Assembly (NCBI RefSeq): GCF_036788415.1
Contig: NZ_DAIQNN010000008.1
Location: 1-64,000 of the forward strand
Origin: Rubrimonas sp036788415
Lineage (GTDB): Bacteria > Pseudomonadota > Alphaproteobacteria > Rhodobacterales > Rhodobacteraceae
DNA: 64,000 bases
Direction of reading: 5' to 3'
Shown: in pieces, positions 11,600 to 20,024 of the stretch
How positions within the stretch are numbered: the first letter of the stretch is position 1
Layout: every line of letters begins with the position of its first letter
Position numbers and translations under genes: made by a program
The notes under the pieces: generated by a model
The model's database searches: none
What the model was told of the DNA's origin: nothing
The model's input: the letters and a program-made list of their open reading frames with translations, nothing else

Positions 11600-13890
11600 G
11601 CGGGCTGCTCCGGCGCAGTCTGGCCGGCGAGGCGCGCCTCCGCGGCGGCGCGGCGGGCGGCGGGCGAGGCGCCGGCCTGCAAGCGCAGCGCATTCGCCAC
11701 GACGACGATGGAGCTGCTCGACATGGCGATGGCGGCGACCAGCGGGCTGGCGTGCCCCGTCACTGCGATGGGGATGGCGACGCAGTTGTAGCAGGCGGCG
11801 ATCGCGAAGTTCTGCAGGATCACCGCGCGGGTCCGGCGGGCGAGGCGTCGCGCCTCCGCCACGGCGCGCAGATCGGCCCCGAAGAACACCATGTCCGCCG
11901 CCGCCCGCCCGATGTCGGCGGCGCTCGCCGGCGCCATCGAGACCGACGCCGCCGCCAGCGCAGGCGCGTCGTTGACGCCGTCGCCCACCATCAGCGCGCG
12001 CCCGCCGCTCTCGGCGATGGCGGCGACATGGGCGATCTTGTCCTGCGGCGAGGCGCTGGCGCGCCAGCGCTCCACGCCGAGCCTCCGCGCGAGCGCGGCG
12101 ACCGGGCCGGGCCGGTCGCCCGACAGGATTTCGACGCCGAGGCCGTCCTCGGCCAGAGCGCGGATCGTCTCCGCCGCGCCTGGGCGGGGGCGCTCGTCGA
12201 ACAGGAAGGCGACCGGGTCCGCGTCGCCGACCTTAAGCCAGACGGCGCTCGCCCCCGCCTCGGCGTCGTCTCGCGCGCCGACGAAGGCGGCCCGCCCGAG
12301 CTTCGCGGGAACGCCATCCACCAGCCCCTCGACGCCGAAGCCGGGTCGCTCCGCGACATCCGTCGCTGCGGCGTCGAAGCCGCGCCCATGCGCCCAGTCG
12401 GCCAGCGCCGCCGAGAGCGGATGCCGGCTCGCCCCGGCGAGCGCCGCGGCGGCGGCGAGCGATGCGCGCGGCGCATCGGTGGCGGGGGGGCGCATGACGG
12501 GGCGCCCGTCGGTCAGCGTGCCGGTCTTGTCGAACACCACCCGGTCCACCAGCGCCAGTCGCTCCAGCGCCGCGCCGTCCTTGAGCATCACGCCGCGGCG
12601 GAACAGCGTTCCCGCCGCGACCGCCTGCGCCATCGGCGCCGCCAGCCCGAGCGCGCACGGGCAGGTTATGATCAGAAGCGCGATGGCGATGAAGGCCGCC
12701 TCGCGCCAGTCCGCGCCAAGCCATATCCAGCCGAGAAACGTCGCCAGCGCAACCAGATGGATCACCGGCGCATAGACCGAGGCCGCGACGTCGGCCAGCC
12801 GCGCCACGCGCGACTTGCGCGATTCCGCCTCCGACATCAGCCGCTGCACTTCGCCGAGCGAGGACGCTTCGCCCACGGCGGTCGCCCGCAAGGTCAGCGC
12901 GCCCGACAGGTTCAGCGCGCCCGCCCGCGCGAGCCCGCCGGGGCCGAGCGCCTCGGGCGCGGTCTCGCCGGTGACATGGCTCATGTCGACGTCCGAGGCG
13001 CCGGCCTCCACCACGCCGTCGACAGCGATCCGCTCGCCGGCGGCGACGCTGATCCGGTCGCCGGGGGAGATTTCCTCCAGAGGCCGCCACGCGGCGCCGT
13101 CCGGCCCCAGCACCATCGCCCCGCGTGGTTGCAGCCGCGCGAGATCGGCCGCCGCCGAGCGCGCCTTGGCCCGCATCAGCCGGTCCAGGTAGCGGCCGAT
13201 CAGCAGCAGAAAGAGCAGCGTGACGGCCGCGTCGAAGAACGCCTCCGGCCCGCCCCGCGCGGTTTCATAAAGCGAGATCGCCAGCGCCCCGATCACCGCG
13301 ATCGAGATCGGCGCGTCCATGTTGAGCCGCCTCGCCCGCAGCCCCGCCAGCGCCGAGACGTAGAAGGGCCGCCCGGAATAGATCACCACCGGCGCGGCGA
13401 TCACCGCCGAGATCCAGTGCATGAGGTCGCGCGTCGCGTCCTCGGCGCCCGCCCAGACCGACACCGAGAGCAGCATGATGTTCATCGAGGCGAAGGCGGC
13501 GACCCCGAGACGCGTCAGCAGGTCCGCCGTCTCGCGCTTCTCGGCGGCCTGCGCGGCGTCGGCGGCCTCCATCGGATGCGTCTGGAACCCCAGCCGCTCG
13601 GCCTCCGCCGCGATCGCCGCCGCGTCCGCGCGGTCGAGGTCGAACTCCACGGCGAGCCGCTTGGCGGTGAGGTTGGCGCGCGCGCTGCGCACGCCGTCGA
13701 GCTTGCGCAGACCGCGCTCGAGCGTGGCGACGCAGCCGCCGCAATGCATGCCGGGCGCGATCAGCTGGAGATAGCCGACGCCGGGCGAGACCTCCCGCAC
13801 GGCGTGGCGCAATTCGCTCGCGCGCAGGCGGTCGGCGGCGCCGCCCGCGCCGGCGGCGTCGCAGGCGGCCTCGGTGGGGCAGCAGCCCAT
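11596..13890 (-). CDS. ccoI: Copper-exporting P1B-type ATPase for cbb3 oxidase (CcoI/FixI)
   Basis: Heavy-metal P-type ATPase, 764 residues, thought to deliver copper towards cbb3 oxidase assembly. The start MGCCPTEAAC is chosen for its Cys-rich N-terminus, common in CcoI. It is followed by one HMA metal-binding domain with GMHCGGC. The membrane metal site is ITCPCALGLA, the phosphorylation site DKTGTLTDG, the nucleotide-binding His-Pro motif SRHPLSAAL, and the hinge motif GDGVNDAPAL. Eight membrane helices fit the P1B topology. It starts just after the ccoH stop and overlaps ccoS by four bases. Confidence 0.95.
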   Translation of the reverse strand: MGCCPTEAACDAAGAGGAADRLRASELRHAVREVSPGVGYLQLIAPGMHCGGCVATLERGLRKLDGVRSARANLTAKRLAVEFDLDRADAAAIAAEAERLGFQTHPMEAADAAQAAEKRETADLLTRLGVAAFASMNIMLLSVSVWAGAEDATRDLMHWISAVIAAPVVIYSGRPFYVSALAGLRARRLNMDAPISIAVIGALAISLYETARGGPEAFFDAAVTLLFLLLIGRYLDRLMRAKARSAAADLARLQPRGAMVLGPDGAAWRPLEEISPGDRISVAAGERIAVDGVVEAGASDVDMSHVTGETAPEALGPGGLARAGALNLSGALTLRATAVGEASSLGEVQRLMSEAESRKSRVARLADVAASVYAPVIHLVALATFLGWIWLGADWREAAFIAIALLIITCPCALGLAAPMAQAVAAGTLFRRGVMLKDGAALERLALVDRVVFDKTGTLTDGRPVMRPPATDAPRASLAAAAALAGASRHPLSAALADWAHGRGFDAAATDVAERPGFGVEGLVDGVPAKLGRAAFVGARDDAEAGASAVWLKVGDADPVAFLFDERPRPGAAETIRALAEDGLGVEILSGDRPGPVAALARRLGVERWRASASPQDKIAHVAAIAESGGRALMVGDGVNDAPALAAASVSMAPASAADIGRAAADMVFFGADLRAVAEARRLARRTRAVILQNFAIAACYNCVAIPIAVTGHASPLVAAIAMSSSSIVVVANALRLQAGASPAARRAAAEARLAGQTAPEQPA

Positions 13891-13891
13891 C

Positions 13892-14398
13892 TCAGCCGTC
13901 CCGACTGACGAAGATCGGCCGGCTCGTCGCATAGCGCGGTCCGGCGCCGTCGATCACCAGCTGAAGCGTCCACTGGCCGGGCGCGAGGTCCTGCCCCGCC
14001 TCATAGACCCCCGGCGCAGTCTCGCGCAGCGACAGGGTGCGATCCTCGCGCTGGTCGATGTTGCGCATCGCCGTCACGGTGACCGCGAGGCCGGTCAGCG
14101 GCGCGCCGTCGGCATCGGCGAGGCGGATGCGGGGCCGTGCGCCCTCGAGCTCCGCCTCCACCGCCCAGCCGCGCGCCTCCTGTTCGGCGAAGCGGGCCAG
14201 ATCGCGGTTGAAGTCCTGGCTGGCGACGAAGCTGCTCTTCACCACAACGCCCCGGAAGTTGTTGACCGCGAGATAGGCCATCAGCCCGTTGACCGCGATG
14301 ATCACGCCGAAGAAGCCCAGCATCACCATCAGGAACTTGCGCCCGGTGAAGGGCGCGCCGCCGGGCCGGTAGTCGGTGGAGCTGTCGCGCTTGGCCAT
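13892..14398 (-). CDS. ccoH: cbb3 oxidase maturation protein CcoH/FixH
   Basis: FixH family protein, 168 residues. It has one N-terminal membrane anchor (about 20-45, MVMLGFFGVIIAVNGLMAYLA) and a periplasmic domain with the family hallmark SSFVASQDFNRDLARFAEQE and a late GQWTLQLVIDG segment. It lies between ccoG and ccoI, the classical GHIS order. Its stop codon is separated from the ccoI ATG by a single base. Confidence 0.93.
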   Translation of the reverse strand: MAKRDSSTDYRPGGAPFTGRKFLMVMLGFFGVIIAVNGLMAYLAVNNFRGVVVKSSFVASQDFNRDLARFAEQEARGWAVEAELEGARPRIRLADADGAPLTGLAVTVTAMRNIDQREDRTLSLRETAPGVYEAGQDLAPGQWTLQLVIDGAGPRYATSRPIFVSRDG

Positions 14399-14415
14399 TG
14401 GGTCTCCTCGAGGGC

Positions 14416-15906
14416 TCAGGGTCGGGACGGGCCGTGGAACACGCCGCCCACGCGGTCGCTCTCGCCGGCGGCGCCGTCGGCGCGCAGTTCCTCGACATGG
14501 AAGTCGAATTCGCGCCGCTCTGGGCCGGCGGGGGCGGTCACATAGACGCGGAGGCTGCGCAGCACGTCCGGTGCGACCTCGTAGGTTACGCTGTCGCCGG
14601 GGGCGGCGTCGGAGCCCGCGACGGCCATCACCCCGCCCTCCAGCCCCTCGATGCGCAGGCGGAAACTGCGCGGCTCGCCCATCATGTTGAGCGTCTTGAC
14701 TTCGTAGCCGTTGCGCACCGCGCCGTCCGACAGCTGCGTGTAGAGCGGGTTGCGGTCGTGCAGCACGTTGAGGTCGAGCCGGGAGCGCGTGGTCAGCGAG
14801 GCGAGCATCGCGAAGCCCACCGTGAACCACACCGCCATGTAGATCAGCGTGCGCGGGCGCAGGATGCGCTTCCAGGCGGGCCGGGTCGGCGGCGTCCCGG
14901 CGACGGCGAGGTCGTAATCCTTGAAGGTGTTGTAGGAGACGAGGCCGCGCGGCAGCCCGACCTTGTCCATCACCGCGTCGCAGGCGTCGATGCACATGGC
15001 GCAGGTGATGCACTCGAGCTGCTGGCCGTTGCGAATGTCGATTCCCATCGGGCAGACCGCGACGCAGGCGTTGCAGTCCACGCAATCTCCGACGCGCTCG
15101 CCCAGCGCCACGGCGCGGTCGCGCCGCTTGGTGCCGTGCATCCGCGGCTCGCCGCGCCAGTCGTTGTAGGTGACGGTCAGCGAGTTCTCGTCGAGCATCG
15201 CGCCCTGGATGCGCGGCCAGGGGCACATGTAGATGCAGACCTGCTCGCGCATCAGACCTGCGAGCGAGTAGGTCGTGAAGGTGAGCACGGCGATGGTGAT
15301 GTAGGCGACCGACGCGGCCTCTCCGGTGACGAGTTGCACGGCCAGCGTCGGCGCGTCCTGGAAGTAGAACACCCAGGCGCCGCCGGTCGCCACGGCGATC
15401 AGCAGCCAGATCGCGTGCTTCTTGATCCGCTTGACGAGCTTGTCCTGCGTCAGGCCCGTCTTGTGCAGCTTGATCTGGGCGTTGCGGTCGCCGTCGATGC
15501 GCCGCTCGACCCACATGAACAGATCGGTCCAGATGGTCTGCGGGCAGCCATAGCCGCACCAGGCCCGCCCGACCGACGAGGTCAGCAGGAACAGCCCGAT
15601 CCCCGCCATGATCAGGAGCCCCGCGAGATAGTAGAACTCCTGCGGCCAGATCTCGATGAAGAAGAAGAAGAACCGCCGGTTCGCAAGGTCGATCAGCACC
15701 GCCTGATCGGGCATCTCGGCGCCGCGATCCCAACGGATCCACGGCGTGACATAATAGACGACAAGGGCGAGGACGAGGATGCGCCATTTCAGCGTGCGGA
15801 AGAACCCGTGGTTCTCCTTGGGAAAGATCGGCTCGCGCGCCTTGTAGAGCCGCGGCTCCTCGACCTCGACCTCGGGCGCGAGGCCCTTCGGCGTCTCCAC
15901 GTTCAT
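14416..15906 (-). CDS. ccoG: cbb3 oxidase accessory protein CcoG (FixG/RdxA)
   Basis: Membrane-bound iron-sulfur protein, 496 residues, of the CcoG/RdxA family, implicated in copper reduction during cbb3 oxidase biogenesis. It has an N-terminal cytoplasmic stretch, about four membrane helices with the conserved GRAWCGYGCPQTIW and REQVCIYMCPWPRIQ motifs, then two ferredoxin-type [4Fe-4S] sites in CVDCNACVAVCPMGI and CITCAMCIDACD. A further helix (about 350-370) is followed by a C-terminal Ig-like domain. A CAGGAG ribosome site precedes the ATG. The FNR-type box lies 69-82 bases upstream, so this is the first gene of ccoGHIS. Confidence 0.96.
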   Translation of the reverse strand: MNVETPKGLAPEVEVEEPRLYKAREPIFPKENHGFFRTLKWRILVLALVVYYVTPWIRWDRGAEMPDQAVLIDLANRRFFFFFIEIWPQEFYYLAGLLIMAGIGLFLLTSSVGRAWCGYGCPQTIWTDLFMWVERRIDGDRNAQIKLHKTGLTQDKLVKRIKKHAIWLLIAVATGGAWVFYFQDAPTLAVQLVTGEAASVAYITIAVLTFTTYSLAGLMREQVCIYMCPWPRIQGAMLDENSLTVTYNDWRGEPRMHGTKRRDRAVALGERVGDCVDCNACVAVCPMGIDIRNGQQLECITCAMCIDACDAVMDKVGLPRGLVSYNTFKDYDLAVAGTPPTRPAWKRILRPRTLIYMAVWFTVGFAMLASLTTRSRLDLNVLHDRNPLYTQLSDGAVRNGYEVKTLNMMGEPRSFRLRIEGLEGGVMAVAGSDAAPGDSVTYEVAPDVLRSLRVYVTAPAGPERREFDFHVEELRADGAAGESDRVGGVFHGPSRP

Positions 15907-15974
15907 CCGGCGCGCTCCTGCGAAAATGCGACTCGTGATTGCGCGTTTTTTGCGGGCGCAGGGTCGCGCGCGCG

Positions 15975-15988
15975 TTGATCCTGATCAA
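15975..15988 (-). promoter_or_regulatory. FNR/FixK-type binding site upstream of ccoG
   Basis: TTGATCCTGATCAA is a perfect palindrome matching the FNR/FixK/FnrL consensus TTGAT-N4-ATCAA. It sits 69-82 bases upstream of the ccoG start, a position fitting oxygen-responsive activation of ccoGHIS. This agrees with known FnrL or FixK control of cbb3 genes in alphaproteobacteria. Confidence 0.85.
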
Positions 15989-16076
15989 CGCACATACAGT
16001 GGAGTTCGGCCCGGTCGATGTCCCGGCGTCGAAGGGTCGCGGGGAGAGACCTAAGGCCCGGTCGGGACCAGCCGTG

Positions 16077-16922
16077 TCACGGTTCGGGGCGGGCGAGCGG
16101 GTCGAGGGCGAGCCGACCGCCGTCGACGGCGAGGATCTGGCCGGTGACGTAGCTGGCGCGGGGCGAGGCGAGGAAAAGCGCGGCCTCCGCGGCTTCCGTC
16201 GCCTCGCCGATGCGCCGCAGCGGCGTGCTCTCGGTGATCGCGCCGCGCAATTCCTTGTCGTCGCGGATCGCCGCGCGCAGGGCCGGCGTCGTGACCGCGC
16301 CGAGCGCGACGCCGTTGACCCGGATGCCTTCCGCCGCGAGCGACACCGCCATCGAGCGCGTCAGCTGGTCGAGCGCCGCGCAGGACACCGACAGCGGCAG
16401 CAGGTCCGCCACCGTGCGCCGCGCGGCGATGGAGGTCAGATTGACGATGGCGCCGGTCTGCAGACCGGGCCCGCCGGGGCTCGGGCGTTGCTCCTCCTCC
16501 TGATGCGCCTTGCGATGGGCGATCATCCGCCGGGCCACCGCCTGGCTCAGCAGCATCACGGAACGCAGATTGGCCGACAGCGCCATCTCGAGCGCCTCCT
16601 CGGTCGCGTCGAGCGCGCCGCCGCGCGTCACTGCGAGATGGGCGTTGACGAGGATGTCGACATGGCCGAGCGCGTCGGTCGCCGCGGCGACCAGATTGGC
16701 CACGCCGAGCCGCGCCATCGGGTCGCAGCACCAGCGGTGCGCGCCGGCCTGCGGGCCGCCGAGCCCTTCGGCCTCATGCGCGAGAGCCTCCTCGTCGCGG
16801 TCGGCCATCATCACCTGCGCGCCGGCTTCGACGAAGCGCTGCGCGACCGCGAGCCCAACCCCCGCCGCGGCCCCGGTGACGATCGCGGTTTTTCCCTCGA
16901 GCACGCCGCCCATGCCGGTCAC
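16077..16922 (-). CDS. SDR-fold protein lacking the catalytic Tyr and Lys
   Basis: Short-chain dehydrogenase/reductase fold, 281 residues. The NAD(P)-binding glycine motif TGAAAGVGLAVAQ (about 16-28) and the late segment VTGQILAVDGG are typical. The catalytic Ser is in IVNLTSIAARR. Where the YxxxK motif should be, the sequence reads LSVSCAALDQLTRSMA; aligned to usual SDRs, Tyr is replaced by Leu and Lys by Cys. It also has an insert of about 12 residues (EEEQRPSPGGPGL) before the catalytic Ser strand. Dehydrogenase activity is therefore doubtful, and a binding or regulatory role is possible. It stands alone between the cco cluster and a hydrolase gene. Confidence 0.8.
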   Translation of the reverse strand: MTGMGGVLEGKTAIVTGAAAGVGLAVAQRFVEAGAQVMMADRDEEALAHEAEGLGGPQAGAHRWCCDPMARLGVANLVAAATDALGHVDILVNAHLAVTRGGALDATEEALEMALSANLRSVMLLSQAVARRMIAHRKAHQEEEQRPSPGGPGLQTGAIVNLTSIAARRTVADLLPLSVSCAALDQLTRSMAVSLAAEGIRVNGVALGAVTTPALRAAIRDDKELRGAITESTPLRRIGEATEAAEAALFLASPRASYVTGQILAVDGGRLALDPLARPEP

Positions 16923-16991
16923 TCCCTGTCGACGCGGCGCCGAGCCTAGTCGGATTCGGCGCGGCGGCGAAAGTGGGGCCGCCGACCGCCC

Positions 16992-17924
16992 TCAGGGTCG
17001 GCGCGCATCCGCGAAGAATTCCGCCGTGCAGGCGACGACGGCGTCGAGCAGCGCGAGGTCGGAGACCGCGCCGAGGTCGTGGCCCGCCTCCGGCGCGATC
17101 ACCGTGGTCCGCCCGGCGCGCGCGGCGGCGAGCCGGGTCGCCAGCGCCGGCCCGTCGCGCGCCAGCAGGTCGTCCCGCCCGGCGACGATCAGCATCGGCG
17201 CAGTAGTCGCCGCCGCGTCGGCGCGCGGATCGGCGGCGGCGACGTCCGCGAAGAAGGCGGGGCGCAACCCGCTCGCCCCCACGATCCGTCGCTCGCCGGC
17301 CGCATGGCGCGCGGCCCCCTCCGCCAGCGTCGGCGCGCCGAGGATCCGGCCATAGGTGTCGGCGGGGTCGAGCACCGGGTTCCAGAGCGCGATCCGGTCG
17401 AACGCCGCCCCGCCCGCAGCCGCCTTCAGCGCCACAAGCCCGCCCTGGCTGTAGCCCAGCGCGCCGAGCCGCGCGCCCGCAGGGCCGAACTCCGCGGCCA
17501 GCGACTCCAGCGCATGGCCGACGTCGCGCGCCTGACCCTCGAAGGTCGTGTCCGCCCAGTCGCCGTCGCTCTCGCCCGAGCCGAGGAAATCGATCCGCAG
17601 CGTGGCGACGCCGCGTTCCGCGAAGGCCCGCGCCGTGCGTGCGAACATGCCTTCTCCGCCCGCGACGGGGATTTCGTCGCGCGCGCCGGTGTAGCCGTGA
17701 AGCAGCAGGACCGCGGCCACAGGCCGGCTGTCGCGCGGACCCGCCAGCGCGCCCGCGATCCGCCCCTGCGGCGTGCGGATGAAGATTGCCCGCTCCGGGC
17801 CCGCCGCACCGACGACCGGCGCCGGCGGACAGGCGTCGAGCCCTTCGAAGCCCGCCGCGGGCGCGGCGGGGAGGCTGGCCGCCGCGCCGATCAGCACGGC
17901 GCCCAGATCGCGAAGGCTGACCAT
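16992..17924 (-). CDS. Exported alpha/beta hydrolase
   Basis: Alpha/beta hydrolase fold protein, 310 residues, with a probable signal peptide (MVSLRDLGAVLIGAAASLPAA). Motifs are the oxyanion-loop HGYTG, the nucleophile elbow GYSQGG with the catalytic Ser, the acid-side strand MLIVAGRDDLL, and the late GHDLG supplying the catalytic His. This resembles dienelactone-hydrolase or serine aminopeptidase S33-like enzymes; the substrate is unknown. The ATG at 17924 is chosen because it opens the signal peptide. The gene is in the same direction as the SDR gene, 69 bases apart. Confidence 0.8.
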   Translation of the reverse strand: MVSLRDLGAVLIGAAASLPAAPAAGFEGLDACPPAPVVGAAGPERAIFIRTPQGRIAGALAGPRDSRPVAAVLLLHGYTGARDEIPVAGGEGMFARTARAFAERGVATLRIDFLGSGESDGDWADTTFEGQARDVGHALESLAAEFGPAGARLGALGYSQGGLVALKAAAGGAAFDRIALWNPVLDPADTYGRILGAPTLAEGAARHAAGERRIVGASGLRPAFFADVAAADPRADAAATTAPMLIVAGRDDLLARDGPALATRLAAARAGRTTVIAPEAGHDLGAVSDLALLDAVVACTAEFFADARRP

Positions 17925-17971
17925 GGCGGACCTCCCGCATCGCGTCGCCGCAGCCCGATCATCGCAAGGGC

Positions 17972-18118
17972 TCAGCCCTCGCGCAACTGCGCGACGGCCT
18001 CCCTGACCCAACGGCCCGGCGCATCCAGCCCCGCCGCGCCGGGGTCGAGCGCCAAAGCCGCCATCGCCGAAAGCGCCAACGCGAGAGCGGTGTGGCGCAG
18101 CGAGAGGGTTTTGGCCAT
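17972..18118 (-). CDS. Possible 48-residue exported peptide
   Basis: Short open frame coding for 48 residues with a hydrophobic N-terminus (HTALALALSAMAALAL) like a signal peptide or single helix, followed by AGLDAPGRWVREAVAQLREG. It begins 18 bases after the end of the broken MBOAT gene on the same strand, where small accessory or acyltransferase partner genes often lie, so it may be a remnant of that locus. No family is recognised and there is no strong ribosome site. Confidence 0.35.
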   Translation of the reverse strand: MAKTLSLRHTALALALSAMAALALDPGAAGLDAPGRWVREAVAQLREG

Positions 18119-18136
18119 GGGGATGGCGCGGCGCTC

Positions 18137-19395
18137 TCAGAACTGGAAGTAGATGAAGGGCGTGAGTTCGTCGGGCGCGAGATAGCCGATCAGCGCGATC
18201 CCCGCCCCGGTCACAGCGCCGAGCGCAGGCCAGGGCAGCGCCCCGAGCGCGGCGGCGGCGCGCTCGGTTGCTTGCGGCGACGTGAAATGCATCGCCAGCC
18301 CGAAGGCGGCGAGCGCGAGGACGAATGGCGTCGCAAGCTCCGCCGGCTCATCCCAGCGCGCGAAGCCTGCGAGATAGTCCCGGAGCAGCGGGAGCGACTC
18401 GCTGCGGAAAATCACGAATGTCAGCACGACCAGATGCAGGGTGCTCGCCACGCCGACCGCCCGCCGCGCCGACCCCCTCGGCGCCGCGCGCGCGTCGGTC
18501 GCCCGCTCCGCCGCCAAAAGCGCGCCATGCAGCGCGCCCCAGATCAGGAAGGTCCACGCCGCGCCGTGCCACAGGCCGCCGAGCACCATCGTGACGAGGA
18601 GATTGCGCATGGTGAACAGCCGCCAAAGTGGAACGTAGAGATAGTCGCGCAGCCAGGTCGACAGCGAGATGTGCCAGCGCCGCCAGAACTCGCGCATCGA
18701 CGCGGCGCGGAACGGCTGGTCGAAATTCTTCGGCAGCGTGAACCCCAGAAGCGCCGCGAAGCCGATAGCCATGTCCGAATAGCCGCTGAAATCGCAGTAG
18801 ATCTGGACGCTGTAGGCGTAGGCCGCGAGCGTCAGATCGGCGGCGCCGTAAAGGGCGGGGTCGAAGAACGCCTCGTCGACCAGATCGACGGCGAGATAAT
18901 TGGCGAGGACGAGCTTCTTGAAAAGTCCAGACAGGATCACCGCCACGGCGAGACCCGCGGCGATCCGCGTCGGCCCTCGCGGCGGCGTCCAGCGGTCGCG
19001 GACCTGCGGGAGCAGGTCCGCGGCGCGCACGATGGGGCCTGCGACGAGCTGGGGTCACAGGCTGATGTAGAGCAGCACCTCATCGACGCGCCGCGACGCC
19101 GCGATCGCGCCGCGATGCACGTCCATGACATAGGAGACGCCCTGGAAGGTGAAGAAGGAAATCCCGACCGGCAGGATCAGCCCGGCATAGGGAAGCCCCC
19201 GGAAAGCCCCAGCGCCATCGCCGCGTCGTTCGCGGTCTCGACGAAGAAGTCGAAATACTTGAAGACGGCGAGAATGCCCAGATTCGCGGCGACCGCGGCC
19301 CGGGCCGGGAGCGTCTGCGCCGTGGCGAGGAGCGCGAGGACCAGAGCCGACAGGATGATCGTTCGGAAGCGGTTCGGAGTCTTCGTCGTCGGCAT
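18137..19395 (-). pseudogene. Broken MBOAT O-acyltransferase (AlgI-like)
   Basis: Remnant of a membrane-bound O-acyltransferase of the AlgI/DltB type, which transfers acyl groups to exported polysaccharides. Similarity starts around NLGILAVFKYFDFFVE (frame ending at 19177). It continues in a second frame through GLILPVGISFFTFQGVSYVMDVHRG to YISL, stops at a TGA (19055-19057), then resumes in the same frame with PQLVAGPIVRAADLLPQ to 18137. Adding one G to the G5 run near 19198-19203 would join the first two parts. The TGA stands where the family has Phe. The N-terminal ~80-90 residues are also missing. The C-terminal half keeps the catalytic His region GGLWHGAAW. Confidence 0.8.
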
Positions 19396-19567
19396 CCGAA
19401 ATCCTCAGCATCCTTGGCCGACAGCGCAGGCCGTCGAAGTCCGAAGCGCTGGCGCCGATGACCCGCGCCGTGCGCGAGGGTTAATGCTCGAGACCGGTGA
19501 TTTCATCCGAGTCGCGCGCTCTGGCGACGCCGTTCCCGCCTGAGTCCGGGGGGAGGGCGGCGAACCT

Positions 19568-20020
19568 CTACAGGATCAATCCGAAGCGCACCATGAGCCG
19601 TTCGCGCAGCTGGTCGCGGGTCTGGCGATAGGCGGCGAGCTTCTGCTCGCGCGTCTCGCCGAGATCGGTGGGGTCCAGGGTCGGCCAGTACTCGACTTCG
19701 ACATGCGAGCCGGCGACCGCTTCCAGCGCGTGGCGCTGCGCGCCGGGCGAGAGCGCGACGATCAGGTCGAACTGGCTGAGATCGTCGCCCCACTCCCGCA
19801 TCTCGGCCAGCGTGTGGGTCTTGTGGCCCGAGATGTCCACGCCGATCTCGCGGCAGACCTCCACCGCGAAGGGGTCGAGCGGCTCGAGCCCGCGCGCGCC
19901 GGCCGACTGCACGAACATCTTCGTGCCGACCAGCCGCTTGGCGATGCCTTCGGCCATCGGCGAGCGCACCGCGTTCCAGTCGCAGGAGAACAGGGCCGCC
20001 CCCGGCAGGCCGTCGGGCAT
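19568..20020 (-). CDS. Low-molecular-weight phosphotyrosine phosphatase family protein
   Basis: Cytoplasmic protein of 150 residues with the LMW-PTP fold. The N-terminal catalytic loop CDWNAVRSPMAEG keeps the CX5R-S pattern of the phosphatase, and the general-acid region appears in the late YWPTLDPTDLG segment. The physiological substrate is unknown. It begins four bases after the UPF0262 stop codon, an arrangement common in Rhodobacterales, where infA usually follows; here a broken acyltransferase gene follows instead. Confidence 0.88.
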   Translation of the reverse strand: MPDGLPGAALFSCDWNAVRSPMAEGIAKRLVGTKMFVQSAGARGLEPLDPFAVEVCREIGVDISGHKTHTLAEMREWGDDLSQFDLIVALSPGAQRHALEAVAGSHVEVEYWPTLDPTDLGETREQKLAAYRQTRDQLRERLMVRFGLIL

Positions 20021-20024
20021 GCTT

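Noticed and set aside
11752..13908. A 718-codon plus-strand open frame opposite ccoI
   Set aside because: ccoI on the minus strand has all P-type ATPase motifs; the opposite frame is Arg/His-rich shadow.
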